64,000 nucleotides of DNA from Cliona cf. orientalis (Eukaryota > Porifera > Demospongiae > Clionaida > Clionaidae): contig OZ005694.1 of NCBI GenBank assembly GCA_963930775.1, forward strand, positions 10,246,899 to 10,310,898, given 5' to 3'. Shown in pieces: positions 52,763 to 64,000 of this stretch. The notes under the pieces are model-generated. The model made no database searches and was not told the origin of the DNA. It saw only the letters and a program-made list of their open reading frames with translations. The translations under genes were made by a program, and so were the position numbers. Each line of letters opens with the position of its first letter. The first letter of the stretch is position 1.

Positions 52763-55700
52763 ATGGAGCTGAACACCAAAGACCTGGCCATGGGCCCCAA
52801 CTTCTACCAAACCATGTGAGGTTTTGAATATGTAAATCAGCTGTGAATCTACATCACATGCACAGACAGCTGGTCAAAATTAATAAATACAAACCACGAT
52901 TACTTATGCTCACCTCTTCACATATCCTACAGATCTTTATCTGGTAGAGAAGCTGCTTATACCATCCATGGCTACGAGGTGAAGATACATGCCAGTGAGG
53001 CGTCTTCAGGCGTAGGCCATGCATCTTCTGGAAGCAGCAAGGTGAGAGAGAGAAAGAGAGCCATACTCACCTTTAAGCCTAACTGCTTAAGTTGAAATTA
53101 TCCAACCCCCCTCCCCTCCAAAAAAAATAAACTTTTGTACCTCCCTTTTTCTTGTCTAGGTCAAGATATCGACCATCACCAATCAGAACTGGGATATCCC
53201 CAAGCACCATGGCAACATTGTCGCCAGTAACAACCACTACCTTGTCTACGTGTTGAAAATCCAGAGCGGCTACGTTCTCAGGCTGATCCATAAGGAGTCA
53301 AACAATCGCGTTCTTCTCAAGGGATTCGTCGGAGCCATTTTGGACGTCTCTTTCGCTCACGCCAGTTCCAATCTGCTGGCGTGCGTGGATCAGGGAGGGA
53401 ATCTCCAAATATGGGACTTGGACAGAGCTAAGGATGTGTCAGAGATACCAAAGTATCCTTCTTACTATTAATTTTGCTCGAACTCTGGCACTTGGTGTAA
53501 TTTTTTTATCTTATCAGCACAGGTCTAAGCTAGATGATATTAAATGGCTGAGTTTTATATTAGTGTGTCAGGAGTACTAATTTTATTGCAAAGAGAGGCA
53601 TACAACTTTACTCACTTTATCTGCTAAATTTCATCCCCCCCCCCCCCCACTAAGTTTATCGACAATAATTTTATTGATTTATGGTTTATTGGGGGGGCTG
53701 CCTCATTTTTGTAAATTTTTCCCTTGACTGACCTTTGCCCTACCAGTGTGGCGCTCAAGGCCGCCATATCCCGTAACAAGGAGAACATGTTCACCCCGGA
53801 CGGATTGGACCATCGTCTAGTCTGGTCCCCGTTCGTCCCACAAGAGGACGAGGAGGAACAGGACACTTGTAACATCGTTATTACCCACGGCAACGACGTG
53901 GAGGTGTTTGATGTCCACGTGCTGTTTAAGGAGCTGCCCAGTGGGATCAAATACCCAAAGTCCACGCTCAAGAAGGGGATTCTCACAATAAAGGATGCCC
54001 ATGAAAAGGTGAATAGATAGATGTAAACTACATTATACCGTAATTCGCATTAATTTCGTTCGCAAAAAATTTGTGTTAGAAATATTCGTGTGACATTTTT
54101 GTCAATTTCAAGCGCGCCATTATTATATTTGCTGCATAAGTTCAGTACAGGTAAGTATTTTCGTGTAAAAATTTTTATCACTTCACGCAAAATGAAATAT
54201 TTTTAATAATGAAATTTTCGCGAATTACAGTACTTTTCCACGTGTGATCTGAAATACATGTATTAATTGTGCTGTATTTTGATTCAGTAAAAATTGCAAG
54301 AAAAGAGCTTTCTCTTTCTCTCCCACTCTCCCTCCCCCACAGGTCATCCATGATGTCTCCCTCTCTCCGGACGGTGCTGTCCTTGCCACAGCCAGCGAGG
54401 ACGGCCATCTCAAGTTCTGGCAGGTCGACTGGAGTCTGGCGGACGACAGCAGTGACGAGAAACCAAAGTGTCTTCACGACTTTCAGCCGCACAGGGGCTC
54501 CCCCGTGAGTCGTCTGATATTCTGTGACGATCACCTCAGCCAGGACCCAGCTGCTCAGTTTTGGCGATTTCTGTTGACAGCTGCCAACGGCAACACTGAG
54601 GTGAAGTTGTGGTGTACCGTATCCTGGAAATGCCTGCAGACTTTTACGTGAGTTTATTATTGTTTTATCTGTACACCTTTTTATTGTTTAAGCAACAGTG
54701 TTTCTGGGAGAAATTTATTTTTGCATGTGTGTCTTTGTTTTTCTAGGTTTTATCCCGGCCTGGGTGCTAGCGAACAGGAGCCCACCCCTCACATCCTGCT
54801 GAACCTTGATCTTTCTGCCTCGTATCTCCTAGCTGCTGACTCCAAGAGAATGGTTAGCTCTCTCTCTCTCCCCCTCTCTTTCTATCTTTCTATCTCTCTC
54901 ATACTTGATATCTCTTTCTCTCCTGCAGGCATTGTACATTCTTCAGTTGTTCCACGATGGTTCCCTTGGCGACGCTTCGGTCACCTCTATCACGGAATAT
55001 CTGCTGACTCAGCCAATATACAGCTTCGTGGTGTCAGGCCACACCCCCTTGTCATCTCGTGAGGGCAGTGTGAGCGGTGACGAGGGAGATGGTGAGGACG
55101 AGAAGACCACGGCAGCTGGAGAGTTCGACAGCAGACGAAACATTGTGCTTATCAAGCTGCACTGCATTCAATCCAGGTACGCTAATCTTCCTATCACAAT
55201 CAAAATCCAGGGGATTCCCGTATAACAGGAAACTTTTGAGGAGAAAACTTTCGTGGATGGATAGGAAGGGAGCATTTCGCAGAGAAAACTTTCACGGAAT
55301 GCTAAACTGATTGCATAATGGGTGTGGTACACCTAAAATTTCGTGGAGAAAACTTTCATGGGTGGCTATAAAATGAAATTTGTAAAGATTTTCTCCCTCA
55401 AAAGTTTCCGTAATAATTATAATAATTTTTGTGCCCCTCCTCCTCTGGTGTAGGTCAATGCAGGAGCTATTGGTGAAGTTTGAGCCGCCAGATCTGATGG
55501 GAGTTCCTCCTCCAACCACCTCCTCTTCGTCAAATGATCTACTCAATAGTAGTAAGTCCTTCCCCCTTCTAGTTCATACATACCGTAGATCTGGAAATAT
55601 TCATGTCAAGAAATTTTCGTATAAAAATATTTTCGTAGGAATGACCCCTTACCGCATTAGCGTTAATAATGCTTGCTAATATTCGTAAGATTAATTTTCG

Positions 55701-58700
55701 AGCCGCCATCGACTATGAAAATATTTTTACAACAAAAATTTCCAGATTTACAGTAATACATAAATGTATTCATTTTTTTTTCATTGTTCAGATCTGGTTC
55801 CAAAGTCGAGCTCCCCCCAGTCAGCTCCGGCAGTGCCACGCCCACTTCCTCCCATACAGGTCCCCATTGTTCCCACGGCTGGTTCCCAGCAGCTGTCCCC
55901 CCTCCACACCCTCACCGTCTCCACACCCCCACACCACACCTCCAGCCTCACTGACAGCCATGACTCACCAACATCCACCTTGTTTCACTCACTCACTAAT
56001 CTAGGTAAGGCCATTTAAACTTAATACTCTGTTTCTCGGGCCTACTTTCAGAGAAAACTTTTGTCAGTTTTGAGGTCAGAAGTCAGGTTTAATTACGTTC
56101 TGAACATGCGCAATAGGTTTTTCGAGATAAGACTCGGTTATTGACCTAGGACACGCCCAGTTATGTGAATTTATTTTCATTTACAAGCCGGCCTACCGAC
56201 TCTATCCCGAGGAGAGGCCAGTCCGAGAAACAGAATATTAAATTGAAGTGGCCTAAGGGATGTGATTTAATTTCTTTATGGATTCTTTAATGTTTCGTTC
56301 TCTCTCCCTCCCCCCCTCTCTCCCTCTCCCTCTGTCTCTCTAGCCTCTGGTTCTCCTAAACTTCTCACTCCTTCAGAGTTCACATCTCCTGCTAAGCCTG
56401 AGCCCTCTCCCCTCCAGTCCTCCTCCCTCCCTCTCCTCACTCCACCTGCTGCAGCCACCACCATTCCCTCGACCACGATTCAAGAACAACCAGATGAATC
56501 AGATTCAACACAACCGACGACAGTCCCTGTTACTACTAGTCAGGCGGGTTTGACTAGTGATGTCATCGTCTCCTCTTCTCCCCCACGGCCACCCGGACCA
56601 GCTGCCGTCAGCACTACTTCCACCATGCCCTCTCCCCCCACCCACGAAGCTTCAAGAACGCAGACCTCGGCTACGCTGACCTCAGTGACGGAATTTAACC
56701 CGACTAATGAATCTGACCACGAAGCTGATGTAGGAGATACGACAGCTCAGCATTCTGAGTTGTCCAGTAAAACGGAGATAGAGCCCACTGCTGTTGAAGA
56801 GCAGCCATCACATGATCAGTCACATGACCAATCACATGACCTTACTACTACTGAGATGGGGGAGGAGGAGGAGGAGAAAAGGGGAAAGGTTGAAAATATT
56901 ACAACTGATGATGGGAAAGGTAGTCTTCACTCTGCTAGCACTGACAAAAAGAAAGCGGAAGTAAACGATATTGAAGGACAAGAAAAAGATGGAGAACTGA
57001 GCACCGAAGACGTCCAGCAGAGTATGGATAACATTTTCAAACTCCTAAAGATGGAGAACCCTCACTCTTCTACCGACAACTCTCAAAGTGTGGGATTTGA
57101 AGAATTTACCAAAATGCTCAACGATCCGACTCTAGTGCAGCAAAGTGGTCCTCTGACTTCAACAGAGAAGAGTGTAATTCTCGGGGGAGGGGGCGAGGGG
57201 GCAACATCAGATGAATTTGTACCACTGGCCCCTCGATCTAATAGGGGGGAGACAAAAAGTTCTTCATCTCTGGGGGTCGAGGACGAGTCCTCGGAGATCG
57301 TGAACGCCACGGGGGCCCCCACACCTGCAGAACATCTTCAGCTTTTGAAAGAGAACGTTCCACCTGCAGAAAGCGACCAGGTCCCTCTTCTCAGCGATCT
57401 TGGGGTGACGGACGAAAGCATTGCCGAGAGCTTAGCCGAGCAGAAGAAAGGAGAGGGGGAGGGGGAGGAGGTAGAAGAGGCCCCTTGGCCCGATATCGGA
57501 CAGCCGGAACTTGGAATGGAAGTGAAAGTTGATCGTGACGACGAGATCAAGAGTAAGTTAGAGTCTGCTTCGAGTCCAGCTGTGCAGATGAATGACAGTG
57601 GAGGTGGTGATGGGTCTACTGTTGCTACGACGACCAAGACAACGTTAATTGGAGCAGGACCTGGTGTTGTCCCTTTGGTTGCTATGGGTGATGGAGGAGG
57701 AGGAGGCGAGCCCCTGGTTGTTAGAAAAGAACTGCCCCCAGTTGTTGGTGGGGAATTGCCTATTGAGGGGCTACCCCCAGTCGTTGGTGGACTAATAATG
57801 CCATCAGCTGATGTAGCCATAGATATCGCAGCGGTTGAAAATGGTGAAAAGTCACATGATTTGTCAGCTGAGCAGTCACATGACTACGGGCAACAGCTAC
57901 AAGCAGAAGAGCAGTCGGAGAGAGATGGGACACCGGGTATCCCGGAACAGGAAGGGGAGGGGCTTGGACAGGAAGTGGGTGGAGGATTGCTACCAACAGA
58001 GCTTGTGTCTAAATCGAAGAAGAAGACTAGGAGAGGACCCAGGACAAAAGCCAAAAAGGCTAACGCTGGAAGTGCCAATTTGGGGACAGCTGGACTAGTG
58101 GAAGTGATAGGGTGAGTTTATGCAGTACATGTATGGAGTGGGAAGGGAAGAGAGAGAGAGACAAAGAGAGAGAAAGAGAGAGGGAGAGGGGAAGAGGGAG
58201 AGATATATGATAATCCTGTACATGTACTTCTTCAGCTACTCAGACAGTGAGCAAGAGTCGGATGTGATGGCGGCCATTGGACAGCTGAGTCAGCGTTTGG
58301 CCAAACAGAGAGAAGAGATAGACCAGCTGCGCATGGACCAGCATGTTCAGTTTCAAGCTCTGACAGAGAAGCTTGACGGACTCGCCCAGGCTCTCATTGG
58401 AGCTCAAAGAACTTCTCTGGCAGAACACGCCAAAGAGCAACGTATCCTTGTGTTGACTTTATACAACAAACAATAGCCTTATTCCCAGTTCCTACCACTT
58501 TTGAATGCCTCACACTTTTCTGTGTGTGTAGCATTGATAAAATGTTGAGCCCCCCCCCCCTCCCAAATTTATTTGGCCCCTTCAGTATGCTTATATATTG
58601 ACAGATGTGCCTGGGCAGTCATTGGTTTATGGTGGAAATTTTTCCTTGACTTCAGTTAATTAGAACAAAAGCTGGACAAGGTTCTCCGAGATAAGCAGCA

Positions 58701-61700
58701 GTCTGATAAGAAGAGTGGGGACCGTCTGGCTCAATCCGTCTCTCAGAGCGTCACCTCTGCCGTCAACTCAAAGGTGGAGAAACTGGTCAAGAACGAAATG
58801 AAGAACGCAGTTGTCCCTAGTAAGAAGTAGCCTCGTCTTCAGACCCTTTCCTGCAAAATTTACTACCCTGCTAGTTCTCAGGGGTTCCCCTGAGTTCTCA
58901 ATGGTTTTCAGGGGTTCCCTTAGATTCTCAATGATTCTTAGGGGTTCCCATAGGTTCCCCTGAGTTCTCAATGGTTTTCAGGGATTCCCATAGATTCTCA
59001 ATGATTCTTAGGGATTCCCATAGGTCGTCAATGATTCTAACTAGTCATAAGTCAGAGATCGATGTTTTTATTATTTTCTTGCCATTGCTATTTTAGGTGT
59101 GAACCGTGCAATGGGCGCCCTCACTGAGCAGCTGACAGTTCACCTTCAGCGCTGGCTCTCCTCTGCCGATGCTAACGTCAAAGAGACACTCACTAGAGCT
59201 CTGCAAACCAGAGTGAGCAGCTAGAGCAGAGAGAGAGAGAGAGAGATTCTATGTATTTTCTCCCACAGGGTCTTCCAGAGCAGATAGGAGGAGCCGTGGC
59301 TGCTAGCATCGCCAACACTTACCAGGAGTCGTTCAGGAGCACCGTGCTGCCTGGGTTTGAGAGGAGCTGCACTGAGATGATGAAACAGGTCGATGAAAAT
59401 TTCAGAAGGGGAACTCAAGATTGTAAGTTGACAGATATATACAGGATAATTCCATACCCGATTCCAGGGTAGTCCCAAGGCATGCAAGATTTATCATTAT
59501 TTACAAGCGAAGTGAAATAGTGGACCTCCAACTGACCAATCAGATTTCTGACTTACTCTACCCTACAATACCCTACAATACCCTACAATACCTTACAATA
59601 CCTACAATACCTACATTACCATATAATTGTAACAAATACTGTGATCCGGTTGGTCACTCAAAGGCCCGAGTCTGTGACAAACAAAGTGAAATAGTGGGCC
59701 TCCAACTAACCAATCAGATTCCTGGCCTACTTTACCCTACAATACCTTACAATACCTTACAATACCTACATTACCGTATAGTTGTAACAAATACTGTGAT
59801 CTGATTGGTCACTCAGAGGCCCAATGCTGTGGCTAGCGAAGTGAAATAGTGGACCTCCAACTAACCAATCAGATTCCTGGCCTACTTTACCCTACAATAC
59901 CTTACAATACCTACATTACTGTATAGTTGTAACGAATACTGTGATCTGATTGGTCACTCAGAGGCCCAATGCTGTGGCTAGCGAAGTGAAATAGTGGACC
60001 TCCAACTAACCAATCAGATACCTGGCCTACTTTACCATACAATACCTTACAATACCTTACAATACCTACAATACCTACATTACCGGCCCGAGGCTATGGC
60101 AAGCAAAGTGAAATAGTGGACCTCCAGCTGACCAATCAGATTCCTGGCCTACTTTACCCTACAATACCTTACAATACCTTACAATACCTACATTACCGTA
60201 TACCGTATAGTGGGAAATTTTCGAGGGAGAAAACTTTCACGAATTTTGCGATTTTTCAGCCATCCACGAAAGTTTTCTCCACGAAATTCTAGGCATGCCA
60301 CACCCATTATGCGACCAGTCTTAACGTTCCGTGAAAGTTTTCTCCGCAAAATGCTCCTTTCCTACTGATCTGCGAAAGTTTTCTCCCTCGAAAATTTCCC
60401 GCTATACGGTAGTTGTAACAAATACTGTGATCCGGTTGGTCACTCAGAGGTCAGAGTCTGTGACAAGCGAAGTGAAATAGTGGACCTCCAACTAACCAAT
60501 CAGATTCCTGACCTACTTCACCCTACAATACCTTACAATGCCGTACAATACCTACATTACCGTATAGTTGTAACAAATACTTGTAAGTATGTTTAATGTC
60601 ACAATTAATTTTTGACAAATACTTTTTCTGTCTGCAGATTTGTCTCAGGTGCAGCTTCAGCACCAGCACTACCACAACCCTCCCCTCCAGCACCTCCACG
60701 CCTCCGTCCAATCACTGCACTCCTCTCTCCAGTCGTGGCTGGCCCCGCCCACCGGAGCAGCCGCTGGCGGTGGGGGTGTGCATAGCTCCCCTCTCTACTC
60801 TAACATCCAAGCCTGTCTTCACCAGGAAATGGCCACTCTTACTCAACAGTTAGTCATCAGAGAAAGAGAGAGAGAGAGAAAGAGAGAAAGAGAGAAGGAG
60901 GGTGGAGGGGGCACTGGCTGCTAATGAAAGCAAATCTCCTTCATACTTTATTTTTTATTCTATTTTCCTGCTATACTTTTTTTTTAGGATAAAGCAGATT
61001 GTGGGTGAAGTTGTGAGTGCAGCCGTCCAGAAGGAGGTGGGAGCAGCTGTCCAGGAACAGGTGGCGAGAATGAGCCCCGAGGTCAGGCAGGAGGAGGAGA
61101 GGCGAAAGAAACAGGTAAGAGGGAGGGAGGGAGGGAGAAGGAGAGAGAGAGAAAGGGAGGGCGAGAGATATTGACACAACCGATCTTTAGCTTTAATGAC
61201 TACCTTATAAATAATTCTCTATGCAGGAGGATATTCAGCGCTATGTCAGATCCCAGGAGTACAATTCGGCCTTCGAAGTGGCCCTTTCAACCTCTGACCT
61301 CCAGCTGGTCGTCTCGCTATGTCAGCAGCTGAGCCCCGATGATGTCATCGACAGTCCGCTCTCCCAGCCTGTGCTGCTATCCCTCATACAACAACTCTCT
61401 GTTAACCTTCAAGAACACCTCGAACTGAAGCTAAAGTAAGTTGGTTGGTGTATGTGTAGTTGTATAATTATGACATTGCTTTGTATTACATACATGACAT
61501 TGATACCGTCTTTGTGCTAATAGAATGCATGATCTAAGTAGCACAAGAAAGTTAGTATTTTAGGATTTTTCTTAATGGAGCATGTGACGACCTTTACCAG
61601 AAAATCGCGTGAAATAAATAATTATTTAAAACCATATTTTTAGCTTGGGTTCTATTGGCATAAACACGGTATGCACCTTCTATGTTCTCTCTCTCCCTCC

Positions 61701-61919
61701 CTCTCCCTCCCTAGGTACCTTGAGCAGTGTACTCTCAGTCTGGATGTCGATAATGAGGTGACTAGGAGTCACATGTCCACGGTGATCCTGCAGCTGTCTC
61801 AGCAGCTGGCATCGGTGGAGAAGAGCTTTGAGGTCAATCCCAACGCAGCCAAGCCTGCGCTCAAGAAGAACGTAAAGAGACTGAAGATGATATCAGAGCG
61901 TCTTTGTCAACCTCAGTAA
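52763..61919 (+). CDS. EDC4: Enhancer of mRNA-decapping protein 4 (Ge-1)
   Basis: Eighteen exons: 52763-52815, 52933-53041, 53160-53452, 53747-54008, 54343-54647, 54747-54852, 54929-55176, 55454-55551, 55792-56004, 56344-58111, 58236-58441, 58664-58819, 59097-59212, 59269-59422, 60638-60848, 60988-61114, 61227-61435 and 61715-61919 (4,839 nt, 1,612 residues). EDC4 scaffolds DCP2 and XRN1 in P-bodies. The first ~450 residues are the WD40 propeller (LLKGFVGAILDVSFAH, GNLQIWDLD, LSPDGAVLATASEDGHLKFW, FWRFLLTAANGN). A Ser/Pro-rich stretch and a long acidic low-complexity exon 10 (about 560-1150) follow, ending in a basic patch KSKKKTRRGP. The C-terminal third is coiled coil and the Ge-1 helical domain (QESFRSTVLPGFERSC, LSQPVLLSLIQQLS). 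Introns 4, 7, 8, 12 and 14 hold transposons or minisatellites. The exon 12 acceptor is inferred at 58663, since the AG eight bases upstream would bring in a stop. Confidence 0.93.
54038..54230. mobile_element. TA-flanked CCGTA element in EDC4 intron 4
   Basis: The ends CCGTAATTCGC and GCGAATTACAG are flanked by TA (54036-54037 and 54231-54232). The right end has one mismatch. The interior repeats AAATATTCGTG and AATTTTCG words. Confidence 0.65.
55216..55413. mobile_element. Inverted element with GAGAAAACTTTC words, EDC4 intron 7
   Basis: The left arm ACAGGAAACTTTTGAGGAGA and the right arm TTTCTCCCTCAAAAGTTTCC are inverted. Between them GAGAAAACTTTC(G/A) recurs in direct orientation. The interior matches the element at 60203-60409, but the outer ends are less clear, so limits are approximate. 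Confidence 0.5.
55583..55753. mobile_element. TA-flanked CCGTA element in EDC4 intron 8
   Basis: The ends CCGTAGATCTGGAAATATT and the imperfect inverse AAATTTCCAGATTTACAG are flanked by TA (55581-55582 and 55754-55755). The interior repeats AAAATATTTTCGTA. 171 bp. Confidence 0.65.
58873..59035. repeat. Minisatellite in EDC4 intron 12
   Basis: About three diverged copies of a ~60-bp unit. Each unit has two half-units, GTTCTCAATGGTTTTCAGGG and GATTCTCAATGATTCTTAGGG, joined by GTTCCC/ATTCCC. Confidence 0.7.
59511..60590. repeat. Satellite of ~120-175 bp monomers in EDC4 intron 14
   Basis: Six monomers start with AGTGAAATAGTGG at about 59511, 59684, 59839, 59984, 60106 and 60471. Each carries CTCCAACTAACCAATCAGAT and a variable run of CTTACAATAC. 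Most end in TACCGTATAGTTGTAACAAA and GATC(C/T)G(G/A)TTGGTCACTC. The fifth is interrupted by a transposon. Monomer length varies with the number of CTTACAATAC words. CCAATCA, an inverted CCAAT-type word, is repeated in each. Confidence 0.8.
60203..60409. mobile_element. TA-flanked CCGTA element nested in the satellite
   Basis: The ends CCGTATAGTGGGAAATTTTC and GAAAATTTCCCGCTATACGG are flanked by TA (60201-60202 and 60410-60411). The interior repeats GAGAAAACTTTC and its inverse. The neighbouring satellite monomers read ACCGTATAGTTG without it, giving the exact empty site. Confidence 0.8.
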
Positions 61920-62530
61920 CTTCTATTATATCTAAGCTGGTGTAATCATTTAATTTTTTGCTTTTCTTGAGAACTGAGCTGCAAGCTTAAGCTAGGACAC
62001 TTTCTTTCTGCTTCTTATTCTTATTTACCCTTCTGATTTGGTTTTGATTTTAATAATTTCTATGTATACAATGTCTTGATTTTTTGGCTAATTAAATTTT
62101 AATCACCAACACATGTACACGCGGTGCTTAGCAATTATTAATAATATTACACCTTTGATGCGCAAGATGGGAGGTATACACATACAAGTATTCATAACTA
62201 ATAATCAGTATTCTTTTATCATGAATTGAGCATACCATGCCTAGGGGGCGTGACAGTGTTAGTGTATGTGTATAATAATATCATAGCTATGAATGTTCTC
62301 ATTCAAGCAATAAAACTGCCTTCAGGTCACAAGATCCACATTAATATTGGTTCTGCTGACTCAAGCCTTTTTTTTTGGCTCAGGAACAATAGAGGCACAG
62401 AGTAGATCGATAGACTGATCGAGGTGAGTGCCAAGATAGCTCAAGAATCGTAGTTGTACACATGCATGCTGCATAAGCTTATAATATAATATTATAGCTA
62501 CTTTTAAAAATTTTATCTCCGTTACTCAGG
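61920..62530. other. Intergenic region between EDC4 and the beta-helix gene
   Basis: AT-rich, with no open frame. A donor-like GATCGAG|GTGAGT at about 62424 may end a 5' UTR exon of the downstream gene, whose first seen exon has an acceptor-like CTCAG at 62526-62530. EDC4 has an AATAAT-rich 3' region, and no clear AATAAA was located. Confidence 0.4.
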
Positions 62531-64000
62531 GTGATTCAGAAGCAGTTACTGTGGCAAGGTTAGGGTGTGACCTATTCTCTCTCTCTGCCCCGCTGCTATT
62601 CCTGCTGTCATGTTATTTGGACCTTGTATCAGGAAATGTCTATTACATCATCCCAACACCAGAGGATCCTTGTTATTCAGATCCCTGCACGACTCTCATA
62701 GATTTTGCCCTCAACATCACCAGCAATGTCGATAAGTCTCAAAATACAACGCTTTACATCTCTGGAGGTGTTCACAGGCTTGATGCACGCCTGTCGGTAT
62801 CAAATGTCGCTGAGTTTTCGATATTGTCCATGAAATCACCTCAGGACGATCAGAATTACTCCAATCAATCCGAGATCATCTGTAACGAAATCGCAGGGTT
62901 CGGTTTTTCTCGAGTTGATCGAGTATACATCAGTGGATTGACATTTTCAGGCTGTGGAGGCAACAGGATTGAGTTTGTGGAGCAGCTGGTGATCGAAAAT
63001 GCTGAATTTGTCGGACAGAATTCCAGTGATGATACGCCACTCGTCATTTCTGAAAGTGGTGTGAACTTAACAAGGACCAATTTCCTCTCAAACTCAGCAA
63101 ATAATCTCCGCAGTAGTACGATCAGCTTTGGAACATATTTACAAACAACACTGAAAAAGTCGACAGCTCTATCGAATGGCGCCTCAGTTGGGGGAGCACT
63201 GACCTTAACTCGTAGCACGCTCTCCGTTGACAGCTGCCTATTTGAAGAAAACAGCGCGAGCATTGGTGGTGCCATCTTTTCAGGGGCAGGTAGTAACATT
63301 ACCATCACTGACTCCGTCTTTACGTCCAATCATGCCACGGGATGTAATAATAAGGACTGTTATGGAGGGGCTTTGTTCATTGATGGTCCTGGCTCGGTGA
63401 TCGTAACTAGCAGCACTTTTCAGAATAACACGTCAGATGGGGATGGTGGGGTGGCAGTCGTGTTCAATGCCACTTTCGCACTTTCATCACAGAGTGAGCT
63501 TTCTGACAACTCAGCCAAGAGGCATGGAGGGGCAATAGCCTACTATGGATGTGACACTGTTTCGATAAGTGCCACCACTATTGACAACAATAGAGCAAAT
63601 TTTGACGGAGGTTCTGTGTACTCTTACCAAAGCAGTATCACGGTGCAAGACTCTGATTTCTCCTACAACCGAGCAAAAATGAATGGTGGAGTTATGCTAC
63701 TCGACGAAAATAGCACAATCTCGATAAGCGGTGGTACGTTTACTTTCAATGAAGCTGGAAGAAATGGAGGAGCCATATCTACACAAAACTCCACCTCCTC
63801 CACAAGGTCTGTGGTCATTTGTGACAGTGACTTTATATCCAACGTAGCTGCGGAGAACGGTGGTGTAGTGCATACCCTGACTTACGTGGAAGTAGTGGTG
63901 AATGGGAGCAGATTCGTGGAAAACCTCGCCGGTAGTGAAGGGGGGACCCTTGATGGCTATTCATTCCAAATCTACAGAAGTGACTTCACTGAAAATGTTG
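62531..64000 (+). CDS. Pmp-like right-handed beta-helix surface protein (5' part)
   Basis: A single frame is open to the window edge (about 490 codons seen). A hydrophobic segment, LFSLSAPLLFLLSCYLDLVSG, looks like a signal peptide, followed by NVYYIIP and a Cys-containing stretch. Then come many short repeats of the form x-N-x-A-x-x-x-GGA(I/V) and S-x-F-x-x-N (for example ENSASIGGAIFSG, DNSAKRHGGAIAYYG, FNEAGRNGGAIST). These are typical of polymorphic outer-membrane-protein-like parallel beta-helices, which are expanded in sponges. Many NxS/T sequons suggest an extracellular glycoprotein. No in-frame ATG lies between the upstream stop (about 62490) and the signal peptide, so the start probably lies in an unseen upstream exon joined at the CTCAG acceptor. 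Function unknown. Confidence 0.75.

Overview
The window looks like a demosponge genome, most likely Amphimedon queenslandica or a close relative. This is inferred from gene content and style: short GT-AG introns, compactly packed metazoan housekeeping genes, AT-rich spacers, a large family of ankyrin/ROC-COR/death-domain genes and a long extracellular beta-helix repeat protein. No database was searched.

Positions 1-38,500 hold a minus-strand tandem array of five related loci: 2058-7285, 9446-15451, 17030-22046, 24802-29966 and 34284-36969. Each full locus has one long exon (about two dozen ankyrin repeats, a ROC-type GTPase with P-loop, DxxG and SHxD/SYxD motifs, and a COR-like tail). A phase-1 intron then leads to a short exon with a repetitive EEREQED linker and a death domain. 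The layout resembles DAPK1 without its kinase. Loci 2 and 4 look intact. Locus 1 has a 1-bp insertion at the death-domain boundary, locus 3 is a pseudogene, and locus 5 is cut off at a 200-N assembly gap. Several loci are mosaics of two subtypes. The duplicated unit of about 7.5-8.3 kb also carries the 3' exons of CDT1, and the only complete CDT1 gene lies at the right end of the array (38504-42176).

Positions 38,500-64,000 are single-copy. In order they hold CDT1 (replication licensing, minus), gamma-SNAP (minus), casein kinase 2 alpha (plus), mitochondrial ribosomal protein uL4m (minus, intronless), EDC4/Ge-1 (mRNA decapping scaffold, plus, 18 exons) and the 5' part of a Pmp-like right-handed beta-helix surface protein (plus, running off the window). 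uL4m and EDC4 are divergent with 334 bp between their starts. CK2 alpha and uL4m converge. I reconstructed exon structures by hand from splice signals and conserved protein sequence; every joined frame is divisible by three except the broken loci.

Small non-autonomous DNA transposons are abundant. They include an inverted pair of about 1.0-kb elements with TTAA target duplications, and a group of TA-flanked elements whose ends read CCGTA/CCATA but whose interiors use quite different repeated words. There is also a GC-rich fold-back element, a hAT-like element with a 7-8 bp target duplication, and several minisatellites. The paralogous units and satellite monomers provide empty sites that fix several insertion points to the base. 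No rRNA, tRNA, CRISPR array or retroviral element was recognised.
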